A DNA stretch of 20,390 bases from Actinomycetota bacterium. GTDB taxonomy: Bacteria > Actinomycetota > Acidimicrobiia > Acidimicrobiales > Microtrichaceae. Shown here one piece after another: positions 1 through 7,838 of the stretch. Below the pieces are notes generated by a model, which searched no databases, was not told where the DNA came from, and was given only the letters and a program-made list of their open reading frames with translations. Position 1 is the stretch's first letter, and each line of letters starts with the position of its first letter. Position numbers and translations under genes: made by a program. Location: the NCBI GenBank assembly GCA_005777415.1, contig SXMI01000091.1:1-20390 (forward strand), in the 5' to 3' direction.

Positions 1-1221
1 GTACGCCTTGCGGTCGGTCAGGAACAGGAATCCGTCCTCGTCCACGTAGCCGATGTCCCCCAGGGTCGACCACCCCGGCTGCAGGTAGGCCTCCGCGGTC
101 TTGTCGGGGTCGTTGTGGTACGCGAACTCCGCCTCCGACTCGAAGTACACGGTCCCCGACTCGCCGGTCGGCACCTCGGCGCCGTCATCGTCGACGATGT
201 GCAGCACCCCGACGAGGGGCTTGCCGACCGTGCCGGGGTGGGCGAGCCAGTCCTCGGAGTTCGTGTAGCAGAAGCCGTTCCCCTCGGTACCCGCGTAGTA
301 CTCGTGCAGCACCGGACCCCACCACTCGATCATCTGCTGCTTCACCGGGACCGTGCAGGGCGCTGCGGCGTGGACGGCGACCTCGATGCTCGACACGTCG
401 TGGCGGGACCGGACCTGTTCTGGCAGCTTGAGCATCCGGACGAACATCGTCGGGACGAACTGCCCGAAGGTCACCCGGTGCTCGTCGATGAGCCGGAGCG
501 CTTCCTCGGCGTCGAAGTGCTCCATCACCACGACCGTTCCGCCCGCCCGCTGCACGGCCAGGCAGAACCGGAGCGGAGCGGCGTGGTAGAGGGGGGCCGG
601 CGAGAGGTAGACGGTCGACTCGTTGGCGCCGAACAGCCCGGCGACGAGCAGGAACAGCGTGTCGGCCACGCCGAGCGGGACCTCCCGCCGGGCCACCTTC
701 ACCCCCTTCGGGCGGCCCGTCGTGCCCGAGGAGTACAGCATGTCGACGCCCTCGGTCGCGTCCTCGAGGTCGTCGTCCGACTGGGCGGCCACCGCCTCCA
801 GGAACGCGGCGTAGCCCTCGCGCTGTGAGTCCAGGGCGAAGTGGTGCTCGACGTTCGGTGTGGCCGCCCGCACCGGGGCCGCGATGTCCGCCCGGTGCGC
901 CGAGGTGATGAAGACGCGGGCGCCGCAGTCGTCGACGATGTAGGCGACCTCGTCGGCGGTGAGCCTGGAGGAGATCGCCGTGTAGTAGAGCCCCGCGTAG
1001 TGCGCCCCCCAGGCGATCGAGAGGAACCACGGGTGGTTCTCCATGCAGAACGCCACGTGGTCGCCGGGCTGCAGTCCCAGCTCACGGAACAGACGGGCGA
1101 TCCGGTTGGCGCGCCGGTGGAGTTCCCGATACGTGACCACCTCGCCCGACCCGGCCATCACGTAGGCCGGTCGGTCACCCGCTCGCTCGACGTAGGCCCC
1201 GGGGTAGTGCAGGTCGCTCAT
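1..1221 (-). CDS. AMP-dependent acyl-CoA synthetase/ligase, C-terminus beyond the window
   Basis: An adenylate-forming enzyme that activates a carboxylic acid, probably a fatty acid, to its acyl-AMP and then acyl-CoA. The 407 visible residues hold the large N-terminal domain. The phosphate-binding loop YSSGTTGRPKG lies at about residues 163-173, a YYAGTEGNGF segment (adenine-binding A5 motif) near 293, and GDIGYVDEDGFLFLTDRKAY at the cut edge, which is the hinge before the small C-terminal domain. The catalytic lysine of that domain lies off the window. The start is ATG at 1221, 6 nt after a TAGGTT hexamer on the minus strand, which fits a leaderless transcript. It is divergent from the SirB1-like gene with 87 nt between them. 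The family is clear; the substrate is not. The acyl-CoA dehydrogenase nearby makes a fatty or other aliphatic acid plausible. Confidence 0.93.
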   Translation of the reverse strand, partial: MSDLHYPGAYVERAGDRPAYVMAGSGEVVTYRELHRRANRIARLFRELGLQPGDHVAFCMENHPWFLSIAWGAHYAGLYYTAISSRLTADEVAYIVDDCGARVFITSAHRADIAAPVRAATPNVEHHFALDSQREGYAAFLEAVAAQSDDDLEDATEGVDMLYSSGTTGRPKGVKVARREVPLGVADTLFLLVAGLFGANESTVYLSPAPLYHAAPLRFCLAVQRAGGTVVVMEHFDAEEALRLIDEHRVTFGQFVPTMFVRMLKLPEQVRSRHDVSSIEVAVHAAAPCTVPVKQQMIEWWGPVLHEYYAGTEGNGFCYTNSEDWLAHPGTVGKPLVGVLHIVDDDGAEVPTGESGTVYFESEAEFAYHNDPDKTAEAYLQPGWSTLGDIGYVDEDGFLFLTDRKAY

Positions 1222-1227
1222 GGTTCG

Positions 1228-1233
1228 AACCTA
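1228..1233 (-). promoter_or_regulatory. -10 hexamer of a leaderless promoter for the acyl-CoA ligase
   Basis: TAGGTT on the minus strand, preceded by TG, ends 6 nt before the ATG at 1221, so transcription would start at the start codon. No Shine-Dalgarno sequence is visible. Confidence 0.6.
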
Positions 1234-1296
1234 CACCGGGGTCCCGGCAGGGTCGCCCGGTGCGGACGCACCGGCGGTCGTCCGCTCCGTGCGGGG

Positions 1297-1302
1297 TACC
1301 GT
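1297..1302 (+). promoter_or_regulatory. -10 hexamer of a leaderless promoter for the SirB1-like gene
   Basis: TACCGT ends 6 nt before the GTG at 1309, the same arrangement as at the divergent gene. This hexamer is the main reason for choosing the 1309 start. Confidence 0.55.
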
Positions 1303-1308
1303 CGCTCG

Positions 1309-2094
1309 GTGGACCCGGCGCTGAGCGTGCTCGAGGAGTCGTTGGGTCAGCCCCGACCGGACCCCGAGGTCGTGGCACGAGCCATGTCCGCTATCGCAGC
1401 GGGCGTGGACGACCTCCCGGCGCTGTCCGACTCGCTCGACTCGCTCGCCGACCGGATGGCCGGCCTCCTCGAGGGGCGTCCGGTGACGGGGTCGGCCCTC
1501 GCCGCCGTGCTCTACCGGGCCGACGGCCTCCGGGGCGACCGCCGGGGCTACGAATCAGTCGACAACAACCGGCTCGACGCGGTGATCGAGCGGGGCCTCG
1601 GGATCCCCCTGACCCTCGGCATGGTCGGTGTGCTCGTCGGCCGACGGCTCGGCTGCGAGTTCGAGCTCGTCGGCCTCCCGGGTCACGTGCTCGTACGTGA
1701 GGTCGGGACCGACCTGCTGAACGACGCCTTCGACGGGGGAGCGGTGGCGACGGCCGGGGAGGTCCGGGACCGCTTCGTCCTCCGGCACGGGGTGGATGGC
1801 TGGCGCCCGTCGCACCTCGATGCGCTCGGTCCGAGGGCGCTCACCGGACGGTGGGCCCGGAACCTGCGGGCCGCCGCAGCGGCCGCGGCCGATCGCCTCC
1901 TGGTGGAGCGCGCGCTCGGCGCCGAGCTGGTGGCCGAACCCAGCGGCGCGGTGCTCGCTGCGCTGGTGGCCTCCCTCCGGGCCCGTGGCGCGGTGCTCGA
2001 CGCCGCCGGACTGCTCGAGGAGCACGCCGAGCTCGCCTCCGATCCTGCCGCTGCCCGGTTGCGGGCGCTCCGGATGCGCGCCGGGCTCAACTGA
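1309..2094 (+). CDS. SirB1 / transglutaminase-like family protein
   Basis: A 261-residue protein of the SirB1 (transglutaminase-like core 2) family, whose biochemical role is poorly known. The diagnostic block is VDNNRLDAVIERGLGIPLTLG followed by a GLPGHVLVR segment, matching the family pattern of Asn-x-x-Leu, GIPLTL and PGH. A proline-poor, alanine- and arginine-rich helical C-terminus follows. The frame stays open far upstream, but GTG 1309 is chosen because homology begins soon after it and TACCGT sits 6 nt before it. A perfect hairpin directly follows the stop codon. I see no convincing catalytic cysteine, so protease or transglutaminase activity should not be assumed. Confidence 0.85.
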   Translation: MDPALSVLEESLGQPRPDPEVVARAMSAIAAGVDDLPALSDSLDSLADRMAGLLEGRPVTGSALAAVLYRADGLRGDRRGYESVDNNRLDAVIERGLGIPLTLGMVGVLVGRRLGCEFELVGLPGHVLVREVGTDLLNDAFDGGAVATAGEVRDRFVLRHGVDGWRPSHLDALGPRALTGRWARNLRAAAAAAADRLLVERALGAELVAEPSGAVLAALVASLRARGAVLDAAGLLEEHAELASDPAAARLRALRMRAGLN

Positions 2095-2095
2095 G

Positions 2096-2118
2096 CGGGA
2101 CCGACGGGTGCGGTCCCG
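2096..2118 (+). terminator. Hairpin terminator after the SirB1-like gene
   Basis: CGGGACCG (2096-2103) and CGGTCCCG (2111-2118) form a perfect 8-bp GC stem with a 7-nt loop, 1 nt after the TGA stop. There is no T tract. The next promoter lies at 2153. Confidence 0.55.
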
Positions 2119-2152
2119 AGCGAGCGGGACAGGTGCCGTGCCGGCTGCGCCG

Positions 2153-2158
2153 TAGGTT
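2153..2158 (+). promoter_or_regulatory. -10 hexamer of a leaderless promoter for the flavin-reductase-like gene
   Basis: TAGGTT ends 6 nt before the GTG at 2165. The hexamer is identical to the one proposed for the acyl-CoA ligase. Confidence 0.6.
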
Positions 2159-2164
2159 GGCGAC

Positions 2165-2770
2165 GTGATCGACCGCGAACTCAAGCGCACCCTCGGCCAG
2201 ATGATGCACGGCGTCCAGGTTGTCGGCGCGGCCCACGACGGCGTCGTGCGCGCGTACTGCTCGCACTGGGTGAGCCAGGTCAGCTTCGAGGAGCCGATCG
2301 TGTTGGCCTCGGTGTCGCCCCGCCACGACACCTACCCGCTCATCGCCTCCAGCGGTCGGTTCAGCGTGTCGATCCTGGCCGGCGACCAGGTCGCCGAGGG
2401 CCAGTACTTCTCGTATCCGGGGCGGCGCTTCCACCACGTGGCCGACGAGTTCCTCGAGCTCACCGACGACGGCCTCCCCGTCGTGCCGGGATCCATCGGC
2501 TGGCTGGCCTGCGAGGTGTTCGAGACCCGAACCCGATGGGACGACGGCACCGCCATGGACCACCACCTCTGCTTCGCCCGTGTCGTTCGGGCCGGGGCGG
2601 GTCGGCTCCGGGAGCCACCGCTGCTCTACTCGTCGCGACTCGGCTGGCGGGTCGCCGGTGACAAGGCCCGTGAACCCGGTTCCTCGATCCGGGATGCGCT
2701 GCTCGCCCGTCTCGATGCGGCGGGGATCGCCGACCCGGGCGGCGGGCCCGACGAGGACGCCGACGGGTAG
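2165..2770 (+). CDS. Flavin reductase-like (FMN-binding split barrel) protein
   Basis: A 201-residue protein of the flavin reductase-like domain family, cytoplasmic flavoproteins that typically use NAD(P)H to reduce FMN or FAD for a partner oxygenase. The N-terminus (LGQMMHGVQVVGA) matches the family's opening strand. It is followed by the SFEEPIVLASVSPRHDTYPLI block and by SGRFSVSILAGDQ, the usual flavin-phosphate region. The last 20 or so residues are Gly/Asp-rich and probably disordered. The start is GTG 2165, 6 nt after TAGGTT. The TAG stop is also the first half of a TAGCGT hexamer that may drive the downstream acyl-CoA dehydrogenase. A role as electron donor to an unseen monooxygenase is likely but unproven; related split-barrel proteins can bind haem or F420 instead. 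Confidence 0.8.
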   Translation: MIDRELKRTLGQMMHGVQVVGAAHDGVVRAYCSHWVSQVSFEEPIVLASVSPRHDTYPLIASSGRFSVSILAGDQVAEGQYFSYPGRRFHHVADEFLELTDDGLPVVPGSIGWLACEVFETRTRWDDGTAMDHHLCFARVVRAGAGRLREPPLLYSSRLGWRVAGDKAREPGSSIRDALLARLDAAGIADPGGGPDEDADG

Positions 2771-2773
2771 CGT
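2768..2773 (+). promoter_or_regulatory. -10 hexamer overlapping a stop codon, before the acyl-CoA dehydrogenase
   Basis: TAGCGT begins with the TAG stop codon of the flavin-reductase-like gene. Unlike most promoters here it would give a leader of about 40 nt, with a GGAGG ribosome-binding site (2813-2817) before GTG 2822. Confidence 0.4.
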
Positions 2774-2821
2774 GTCGCCACCAGGGGATCGGCGAGCGTC
2801 CGGCCCGTGAACGGAGGTCCC

Positions 2822-4012
2822 GTGTCCATCGACCCGATCGACGCCGAGGCAGCGCTCGTGACCGACGCCGTCGACCGCTTGCTGGCGACCTGCGACCCGG
2901 CCACGGTCCCGGAGCAGGAGTTCCTCGAGGCCCAGTTCGACGCCGGTCTGGCCTGGGTGCACTTCCCCATGGGCTGGGGAGGTCTCGACGTGTCGCCCAA
3001 GCTCCAGAAGCTCGTCGTCGAGCGGATCGCCGCGGCGGGAGGCCCCATCGGAGGTGCCCGCAACCCGATCGGGTACGGCATGTGTGCCCCGGCGGTGCTC
3101 ACCCACGGGACCGACGCCCAGCGGGCCCTGCTCCGGCCGTTGTTCTCGAACGAGCACATCTGGTGCCAGTTGTTCTCGGAGCCCGGCGCCGGGTCCGACG
3201 TGGCGTCCCTGGCGATGCGCGCCGAGCGCGACGGCGACGAGTGGGTCGTCAACGGCCAGAAGGTCTGGACGACCCTGGCCCACATCTCGCGGTACGGGCT
3301 CCTGATCGCCCGGACCGACCCCGACGTCACCAAGCACCGGGGGATCACGGCGTTCATCGTGGACATGGAGTCCGACGGCGTGGAGGTGCGGCCGCTGCGG
3401 CAGATGACCGGTGAGGCCGAGTTCAACGAGGTCTACTTCACCGACGTCCGCATCCCCGACGAGCTCCGCCTCGACGCCGAGGGGCAGGGCTGGGGGGTCT
3501 CGATCACGACGCTCATGAACGAGCGGGTGTCCATCGGCGGCGGGACCCCACCCCGAGGGTCCGGGCCGATCGGTCAGCTCGTCGACCTCTGGAAGAAGCA
3601 GGGCTCGGACGACCCCGTTGCTCGCGACCGGGTGACGGCGTTGTGGATCCAGGCCGAGGTCAACCGGCTGACCAACCTGCGGGCCGCCGCCAACCGGCGT
3701 TCGGGGACACCCGGCCCCGAGGGCTCGGTCGCCAAGCTCGCCATGGCCGAGCTCAACAAGGCGATCTACAGCACCGCCATGGACCTCCTCGGCGCCGAGG
3801 GCATGACCTACGGGTCCTACGACCTCGTGCGCCCGCGCCACGCACTCTTCACCGACGACCTGCACAAGAACTTCCTGCGCGCCCGGGCCAACTCGCTCGA
3901 GGGCGGCACCTCCGAGGTGCTCCGCAACATCCTCGGCGAACGCGTCCTCGGGTTGCCGGGTGACGTCCGCGTCGACAAGGACCTTCCCTGGCGTGAGGTT
4001 CCCCGGTCCTGA
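2822..4012 (+). CDS. Acyl-CoA dehydrogenase family protein
   Basis: A 396-residue FAD enzyme that introduces an alpha,beta double bond into an acyl-CoA, passing electrons to ETF. It shows WCQLFSEPGAGSDVASL at about residues 114-130, the FAD/substrate-binding signature, then VNGQKVWTT near 142-150. The C-terminal NSLEGGTSEVLRNILGERVLGLP stretch (about 357-380) corresponds to the conserved EGGTSE-x-x-RN block. The length is that of a standard single-domain member. GTG 2822 is preferred over GTG 2807 because GGAGG lies 4 nt before it. Being close to a flavin-reductase-like gene and not far from an acyl-CoA ligase, it probably acts in fatty acid, steroid side-chain or similar acyl-CoA catabolism. 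Chain-length specificity cannot be read from the sequence. Confidence 0.92.
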   Translation: MSIDPIDAEAALVTDAVDRLLATCDPATVPEQEFLEAQFDAGLAWVHFPMGWGGLDVSPKLQKLVVERIAAAGGPIGGARNPIGYGMCAPAVLTHGTDAQRALLRPLFSNEHIWCQLFSEPGAGSDVASLAMRAERDGDEWVVNGQKVWTTLAHISRYGLLIARTDPDVTKHRGITAFIVDMESDGVEVRPLRQMTGEAEFNEVYFTDVRIPDELRLDAEGQGWGVSITTLMNERVSIGGGTPPRGSGPIGQLVDLWKKQGSDDPVARDRVTALWIQAEVNRLTNLRAAANRRSGTPGPEGSVAKLAMAELNKAIYSTAMDLLGAEGMTYGSYDLVRPRHALFTDDLHKNFLRARANSLEGGTSEVLRNILGERVLGLPGDVRVDKDLPWREVPRS

Positions 4013-4014
4013 AG

Positions 4015-4040
4015 CGCCCCCGGCTGACGGAACGGGGGCG
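4015..4040 (+). terminator. Hairpin terminator after the acyl-CoA dehydrogenase
   Basis: CGCCCCCG (4015-4022) and CGGGGGCG (4033-4040) form a perfect 8-bp stem with a 10-nt loop, directly after the TGA stop. There is no T tract. The pyruvate kinase promoter follows 10 nt later. Confidence 0.6.
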
Positions 4041-4050
4041 GAACTGCACC

Positions 4051-4056
4051 TAGCCT
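4051..4056 (+). promoter_or_regulatory. -10 hexamer of a leaderless promoter for pyruvate kinase
   Basis: TAGCCT ends 7 nt before the GTG at 4064. No Shine-Dalgarno sequence is present. Confidence 0.6.
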
Positions 4057-4063
4057 GCACGGC

Positions 4064-5500
4064 GTGACCCGTCGCACCAAGATCGTCGCCACCATCGGGC
4101 CCGCCTCCGACTCGCCGGCGGTGCTCGAGCGGATGTTCGCCGCCGGTGTGGACGTGACCCGGATCGGGCTGGCCCACGGGTCGCTCGACGAGGCCCTCGC
4201 CCGCTACCGGACGATCCGGGCGGTCGCCGAGCGGGTCGGTCGTCCGGTCGGCACCATGGTCGACCTCCCGGGGCCCAAGGTCCGCTTGGCATCTTTCGGG
4301 TCCTCGCCCGTGCTCCTCGCCACCGACACCGTCGTGGAGCTGGTCCCGGGCCGGGCGTCCTCGGACTCGACGGTCCTCGGCGTCGACTACGAACACCTCC
4401 TCGGGGACGTGCACCCGGGCGACCTGCTCGCCGTCGGGGACGGGAGCGTGTCCCTGCAGGTCGAGTCGATCGACTCGGACCGGGCGAGGGCGCGGGTGGC
4501 CCACGGCGGCATGACCCAGGGTCGGCCCGGCCTGCACGTCCCGTCCGAGCGCCTCCGGATCACCTCGCCCACCGACGAGGACCTCCGCTACCTCGACGCG
4601 TTCGTCGACGCGGGTGTCGACATGGTGGCGCTCAGCTTCGTGCGTTCGGCCCACGACGTGCGTCGCGTGGGCACCGAGCCCCACCCCCGCGGACCCCTGA
4701 TCGTGGCCAAGATCGAGACGCGGGCCGCGGTCGAGAACCTGACGGGGATCATCGCCGAGGCCGGAGCGATCATGATCGCCCGGGGCGACCTCGGCACCGA
4801 GCTCGGCATCGAGGACCTCCCGCACCTGCAGAAGCGGATCACCCGGGAGTGCATCAGCGGCGGCAAGCCTGTCATCACGGCCACGCAGATGTTCGAGTCC
4901 ATGATCACCTCGCCGTCACCGACCCGGGCCGAGGTGTCCGATGTGGCCAATGCGATCTTCGACGGCACCTCCGCCGTGATGCTCTCCGCCGAGACGGCGG
5001 TGGGTCACGACCCGGTCGAGACGGTGGCGACGATGGCGCGTGTCGCCGCCCGGGCCGACCAGGAGTTCGACTACGAGGGCTGGGCGCGACGCATCCGGCT
5101 GCTCCGTCGCTCCGCGGTCGGGGAGTCGCTCGACGCCCGGATCACCGATGCGATGACGGCTGCGGCCTGGCGGGCCGCCACCGAGATCGGCGTGGCCGCC
5201 GTGATCTGCATCACCGACAGCGGGTTCACGGTCCGTTCGATGGCGCGCTTCCGGCCGGCCATGCCGATCGTGGCCTTCAGTCCCGACCAGCGGACGGTGC
5301 GTCAGCTCACCCTGAGCTGGGGTGCCGTCCCGTTGCACGCCACGGCACCGGTCCACAGCCTGGACCTCATGGACGACCTGATCGTCGCCGCGCGCGACCA
5401 GGGTCACGTCCAGTCCGGACAGCTGGTGGCGGTCCTCGCCGGTGCGGGTGACGAGTCGGTCCGTGCAACCGACGTGCTGCGCCTGTCCCGCGTCCCGTGA
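4064..5500 (+). CDS. pyk: Pyruvate kinase, divergent and probably K+-independent
   Basis: Converts phosphoenolpyruvate and ADP to pyruvate and ATP. At 478 residues it is full length. TKIVATIGPAS lies at 5-15, the catalytic lysine in VAKIE is about K216, the divalent-metal motif ARGDLG is near 239-244, and the ATQMFESMI...PTRAEVSDVANAIFDG block follows. Key N-terminal positions differ from the textbook enzyme. The usual RLNFSHG reads RIGLAHG (33-39), losing the Asn and Ser that bind K+, and the usual DTKGPEIR reads DLPGPKVR (67-74). Lys at the Glu117 position of rabbit muscle enzyme is the known mark of K+-independent pyruvate kinases. DGTDAVML reads DGTSAVML. It could be a second, specialised paralog. 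Its stop codon overlaps the GTG of the next gene (GTGA), so the two are translationally coupled. Confidence 0.93.
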   Translation: MTRRTKIVATIGPASDSPAVLERMFAAGVDVTRIGLAHGSLDEALARYRTIRAVAERVGRPVGTMVDLPGPKVRLASFGSSPVLLATDTVVELVPGRASSDSTVLGVDYEHLLGDVHPGDLLAVGDGSVSLQVESIDSDRARARVAHGGMTQGRPGLHVPSERLRITSPTDEDLRYLDAFVDAGVDMVALSFVRSAHDVRRVGTEPHPRGPLIVAKIETRAAVENLTGIIAEAGAIMIARGDLGTELGIEDLPHLQKRITRECISGGKPVITATQMFESMITSPSPTRAEVSDVANAIFDGTSAVMLSAETAVGHDPVETVATMARVAARADQEFDYEGWARRIRLLRRSAVGESLDARITDAMTAAAWRAATEIGVAAVICITDSGFTVRSMARFRPAMPIVAFSPDQRTVRQLTLSWGAVPLHATAPVHSLDLMDDLIVAARDQGHVQSGQLVAVLAGAGDESVRATDVLRLSRVP

Positions 5501-6306
5501 GCGGTCCGGCTCGTCGCGAGACCACCACGTTCGGCCCCGGGCTGGTCGGCTGGCGCAGCGGAGCGCACCACGCGGGGACCGTCGTGGTCCTGGTCCACGG
5601 GGCCATGGACCGCTCGGCGAGCTTCACCCGGCTCGCCCGCCGGCTCTCCGAGGGTGCTGCCCCCGATGGGTCGGGGGTGTCGGTGGTCGCCTACGACCGG
5701 CGGGGGTACGACAACTCACTCGTGCTCGGGCCCGGCACGATCGACCAGCACGCCCAGGATCTGGCCGACGTGGTCGACGGCCTGGCGCCCGCCCGGGTCA
5801 TCGTGCTCGGTCACTCACTCGGGGGCACCGTGGCGGTTCGGGCGGTGGACCGGGGCCTGAGCCCGTTCGCCGTGGCCGTCTTCGAGTCGCCACTCCCGCA
5901 GCTGCCCTCCTACCGGAACGACCTGGCGGCCGCCGCGCTCGAGGCTGCGACCTCGGGGGGTCCGTCGGCGGCGGCGGAGCGCTTCTCCCGTTCGGTCCTG
6001 GGGGACGGGGCCTGGGAGCGACTCCGGCCCGAGGTCCGCTCCGCCCGCAGGGCCGAGGGCGTCGCACTCTGCGCCGAGCTCGGATCCCTCCCCGGCCTGC
6101 CGGTGATGACCTGGCCGCTGGACCGACCCGCGTCGGTGGGACGGGGCGAACTGAGCGGCGACCACTACCGGGACACCGCCGCCGAGACGGCCGCGTTGCT
6201 CGGCGGCGGAGTCGTCACCGTCCTGGCCGGTGCAGGTCACGGCGCCCACCTGAGCCATCCGGACGGCTGTGCTGCCTGGCTCGGCGGTCTGGTGACGCCT
6301 GTCTGA
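5497..6306 (+). CDS. Alpha/beta-fold hydrolase
   Basis: A 269-residue serine hydrolase of unknown substrate. It shows the oxyanion strand VVVLVHGAMD, the YDRRGYDNS segment typical of alpha/beta hydrolases, the nucleophile elbow GHSLGG (about residues 107-112) and the catalytic histidine in AGAGHGAHLSHP near the C-terminus. The acidic triad member is not certain; Glu in the FESPLP segment after the sixth strand is one candidate. The cap region between them is short. The gene starts with a GTG that overlaps the pyruvate kinase stop, so it is co-translated with it, although a metabolic link to glycolysis is not obvious. It could be an esterase, lipase or C-C hydrolase. Confidence 0.88.
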   Translation: MSGPARRETTTFGPGLVGWRSGAHHAGTVVVLVHGAMDRSASFTRLARRLSEGAAPDGSGVSVVAYDRRGYDNSLVLGPGTIDQHAQDLADVVDGLAPARVIVLGHSLGGTVAVRAVDRGLSPFAVAVFESPLPQLPSYRNDLAAAALEAATSGGPSAAAERFSRSVLGDGAWERLRPEVRSARRAEGVALCAELGSLPGLPVMTWPLDRPASVGRGELSGDHYRDTAAETAALLGGGVVTVLAGAGHGAHLSHPDGCAAWLGGLVTPV

Positions 6307-6359
6307 ACCCCCACCGCACACCGGCACCCTCGCCTGTCCGCCCTGTCGGCGGCCGACGG

Positions 6360-6365
6360 TACGAT
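6360..6365 (+). promoter_or_regulatory. -10 hexamer of a leaderless promoter for the patatin-like gene
   Basis: TACGAT ends 6 nt before GTG 6372. Confidence 0.6.
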
Positions 6366-6371
6366 CGCAGC

Positions 6372-7394
6372 GTGGTGGCCCTCCGCACCAGGATCCGACG
6401 GCGGCCCCGGCGGGCGCTGGTGCTCTCGGGTGGGGGCAACCTCGGTGCGCTCCAGGTCGGGATGCTCCGGGCGCTCGTCGAGGCGGGCATCACCGCCGAC
6501 GTCGTCCTCGGGTGCTCCATCGGAGCGGTCAACGGGGCCGCCTTCGCCCGCTCACCCGACCAGGAGGGCATCGATCGGCTCGTGGCGTTCTGGACCCGTC
6601 CGGAGTCGGGGGAGCCGGTGATGCCGGGCTCACGCCTGCCGCCGCTCGTGCAACTGCTCCGGAAGGGCGAGTCCCTCCACGCCCCGGACGGACTGCGCTC
6701 GCGACTCGAGTGGCTCTACGGGGCGGACGCGACCTTCGAGGACCTCGCCGTCCCGTTCCAGTGCGTGGCGGCCGAGGTGGAGACGGCGGCGGAGACCTGG
6801 TTCGACGAGGGCCCCCTGGTCCCGCCGATCATGGCCTCGTCCTCGCTGCCGGCCGTCTACCCGGCGACGACCATCGCCGGACGGAGATTCCTCGACGGTG
6901 GCGTCGTCAACAACGTGCCGGTCGCTCGGGCCGTCGAGCTGGGCTGCCGGGAGATCGTCGTCCTGCACGTCGGGCTCCACGGCCGGCCGGACGCCCGCAT
7001 CCGGCGACCGCTCGATGCGGCGCTCGAGGCGTACTGGGTGGCTCGCAACGCCAGGTTCGCCAACGACCTGGCGAACCTGCCCGGAGGCGTCGAGGCGATC
7101 ATCCTCCCGCCCGGTGAACGGCCCGACATCCGCTACGACGACTTCTCCCACAGTGCCGAGCTGATCGACCGGGGCCACCGGAACGCTGAGGTGTTCCTGG
7201 CCGAACGGGCCCGTGAGGCCGAGCGCCGTGGTTCCGCCGGCGCCCTCGACCGCCTGCGGGACGGGGTGCGGAGCCGGCGCTGGGTCGCCGATGCCCGACG
7301 GGCGGCCGTGGACCCGGGGGGAGCTGTCCTGCGCTCCGAGGGGGAACCCGGGCCACCGGCGGACCTGGACCAACCGGTCGACCCGCTGTCGTAG
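6372..7394 (+). CDS. Patatin-like phospholipase
   Basis: A 340-residue lipid acyl hydrolase with a Ser-Asp dyad. The glycine-rich oxyanion loop GGGNLG is at residues 20-25, the nucleophile motif GCSIG at 47-51 (Ser49), and the catalytic Asp in LDGGVVNN at about 175. These are in the order and spacing of bacterial patatins related to the RssA/YlbK type. There is no signal peptide, so it is probably cytoplasmic or membrane-peripheral. The C-terminal 100 residues are Arg-rich and less conserved. The frame is open upstream into the hydrolase region, but GTG 6372 is chosen because TACGAT lies 6 nt before it and homology starts within 15 residues. Its TAG stop is part of the next gene's promoter hexamer. 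Confidence 0.93.
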   Translation: MVALRTRIRRRPRRALVLSGGGNLGALQVGMLRALVEAGITADVVLGCSIGAVNGAAFARSPDQEGIDRLVAFWTRPESGEPVMPGSRLPPLVQLLRKGESLHAPDGLRSRLEWLYGADATFEDLAVPFQCVAAEVETAAETWFDEGPLVPPIMASSSLPAVYPATTIAGRRFLDGGVVNNVPVARAVELGCREIVVLHVGLHGRPDARIRRPLDAALEAYWVARNARFANDLANLPGGVEAIILPPGERPDIRYDDFSHSAELIDRGHRNAEVFLAERAREAERRGSAGALDRLRDGVRSRRWVADARRAAVDPGGAVLRSEGEPGPPADLDQPVDPLS

Positions 7395-7397
7395 CAT
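7392..7397 (+). promoter_or_regulatory. -10 hexamer overlapping the patatin stop, for the DUF3151 gene
   Basis: TAGCAT includes the TAG stop codon of the patatin-like gene (7392-7394) and ends 6 nt before GTG 7404, a leaderless arrangement. Confidence 0.6.
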
Positions 7398-7403
7398 GCC
7401 CCC

Positions 7404-7838
7404 GTGTCCGACTCGCCCGTGAACCTGTCCGCCTCCGGTCCGCCGACGACGGTGCTCCCCCTCGACGCCCCCGAGATCCGTGAGGCCCTGGCCGATGCGC
7501 TCTCGCTCCCGGGCGAGCAGCGGCGGGATGCCGTCGCCGCCGTGGTGGCCGGTGCACCCCGGTCGTCGACCGCCTGGGCGGCGCTCGGGGCGCTGGCCCG
7601 TGACGACATCGAGGCCTATGCCTGCTTCCGGGTCGGCTACCACCGTGGCCTCGACCTGATGCGGGCCTCCGGTTGGCGGGGGACGGGGTATCTGCGGGCG
7701 GGGGAGCCCGGCAACCGGGGGTTTCTGGACTCGCTCGTCGGTCTGGCTGACACGGCGGCGAGGATCGGGGAGGACGACGAGGCCGAACGGTGTCGCCACT
7801 TCCTGGTGCAGCTCGACCCCGACACCTATCACCTCTGA
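7404..7838 (+). CDS. DUF3151 family protein
   Basis: A 144-residue protein that I recognise as the actinobacterial DUF3151 family, function unknown. The recognisable core is AYACFRVGYHRGLDLMRASG, followed by an EPGNRGFLDSL stretch and a helical tail with an ERCRHFLVQLDPD end. It is soluble, without membrane segments or a signal peptide. The start GTG 7404 follows TAGCAT by 6 nt. The stop codon lies inside the first copy of a 15-nt duplication that folds into a hairpin. The family is broadly conserved in actinobacteria, so a housekeeping role is likely, but neighbours give no specific hint. Confidence 0.85.
   Translation: MSDSPVNLSASGPPTTVLPLDAPEIREALADALSLPGEQRRDAVAAVVAGAPRSSTAWAALGALARDDIEAYACFRVGYHRGLDLMRASGWRGTGYLRAGEPGNRGFLDSLVGLADTAARIGEDDEAERCRHFLVQLDPDTYHL

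Noticed and set aside
841..1308. Upstream extension of the SirB1-like frame
   Set aside because: It would be antisense to the acyl-CoA ligase and shows no family similarity; the leaderless start at 1309 explains the gene.
2087..4825. A 912-codon open frame on the minus strand
   Set aside because: It is antisense to the flavin-reductase-like, acyl-CoA dehydrogenase and pyruvate kinase genes, has no recognisable domain and is rich in Arg, Gly, His and Asp, as expected of a GC-rich shadow frame.
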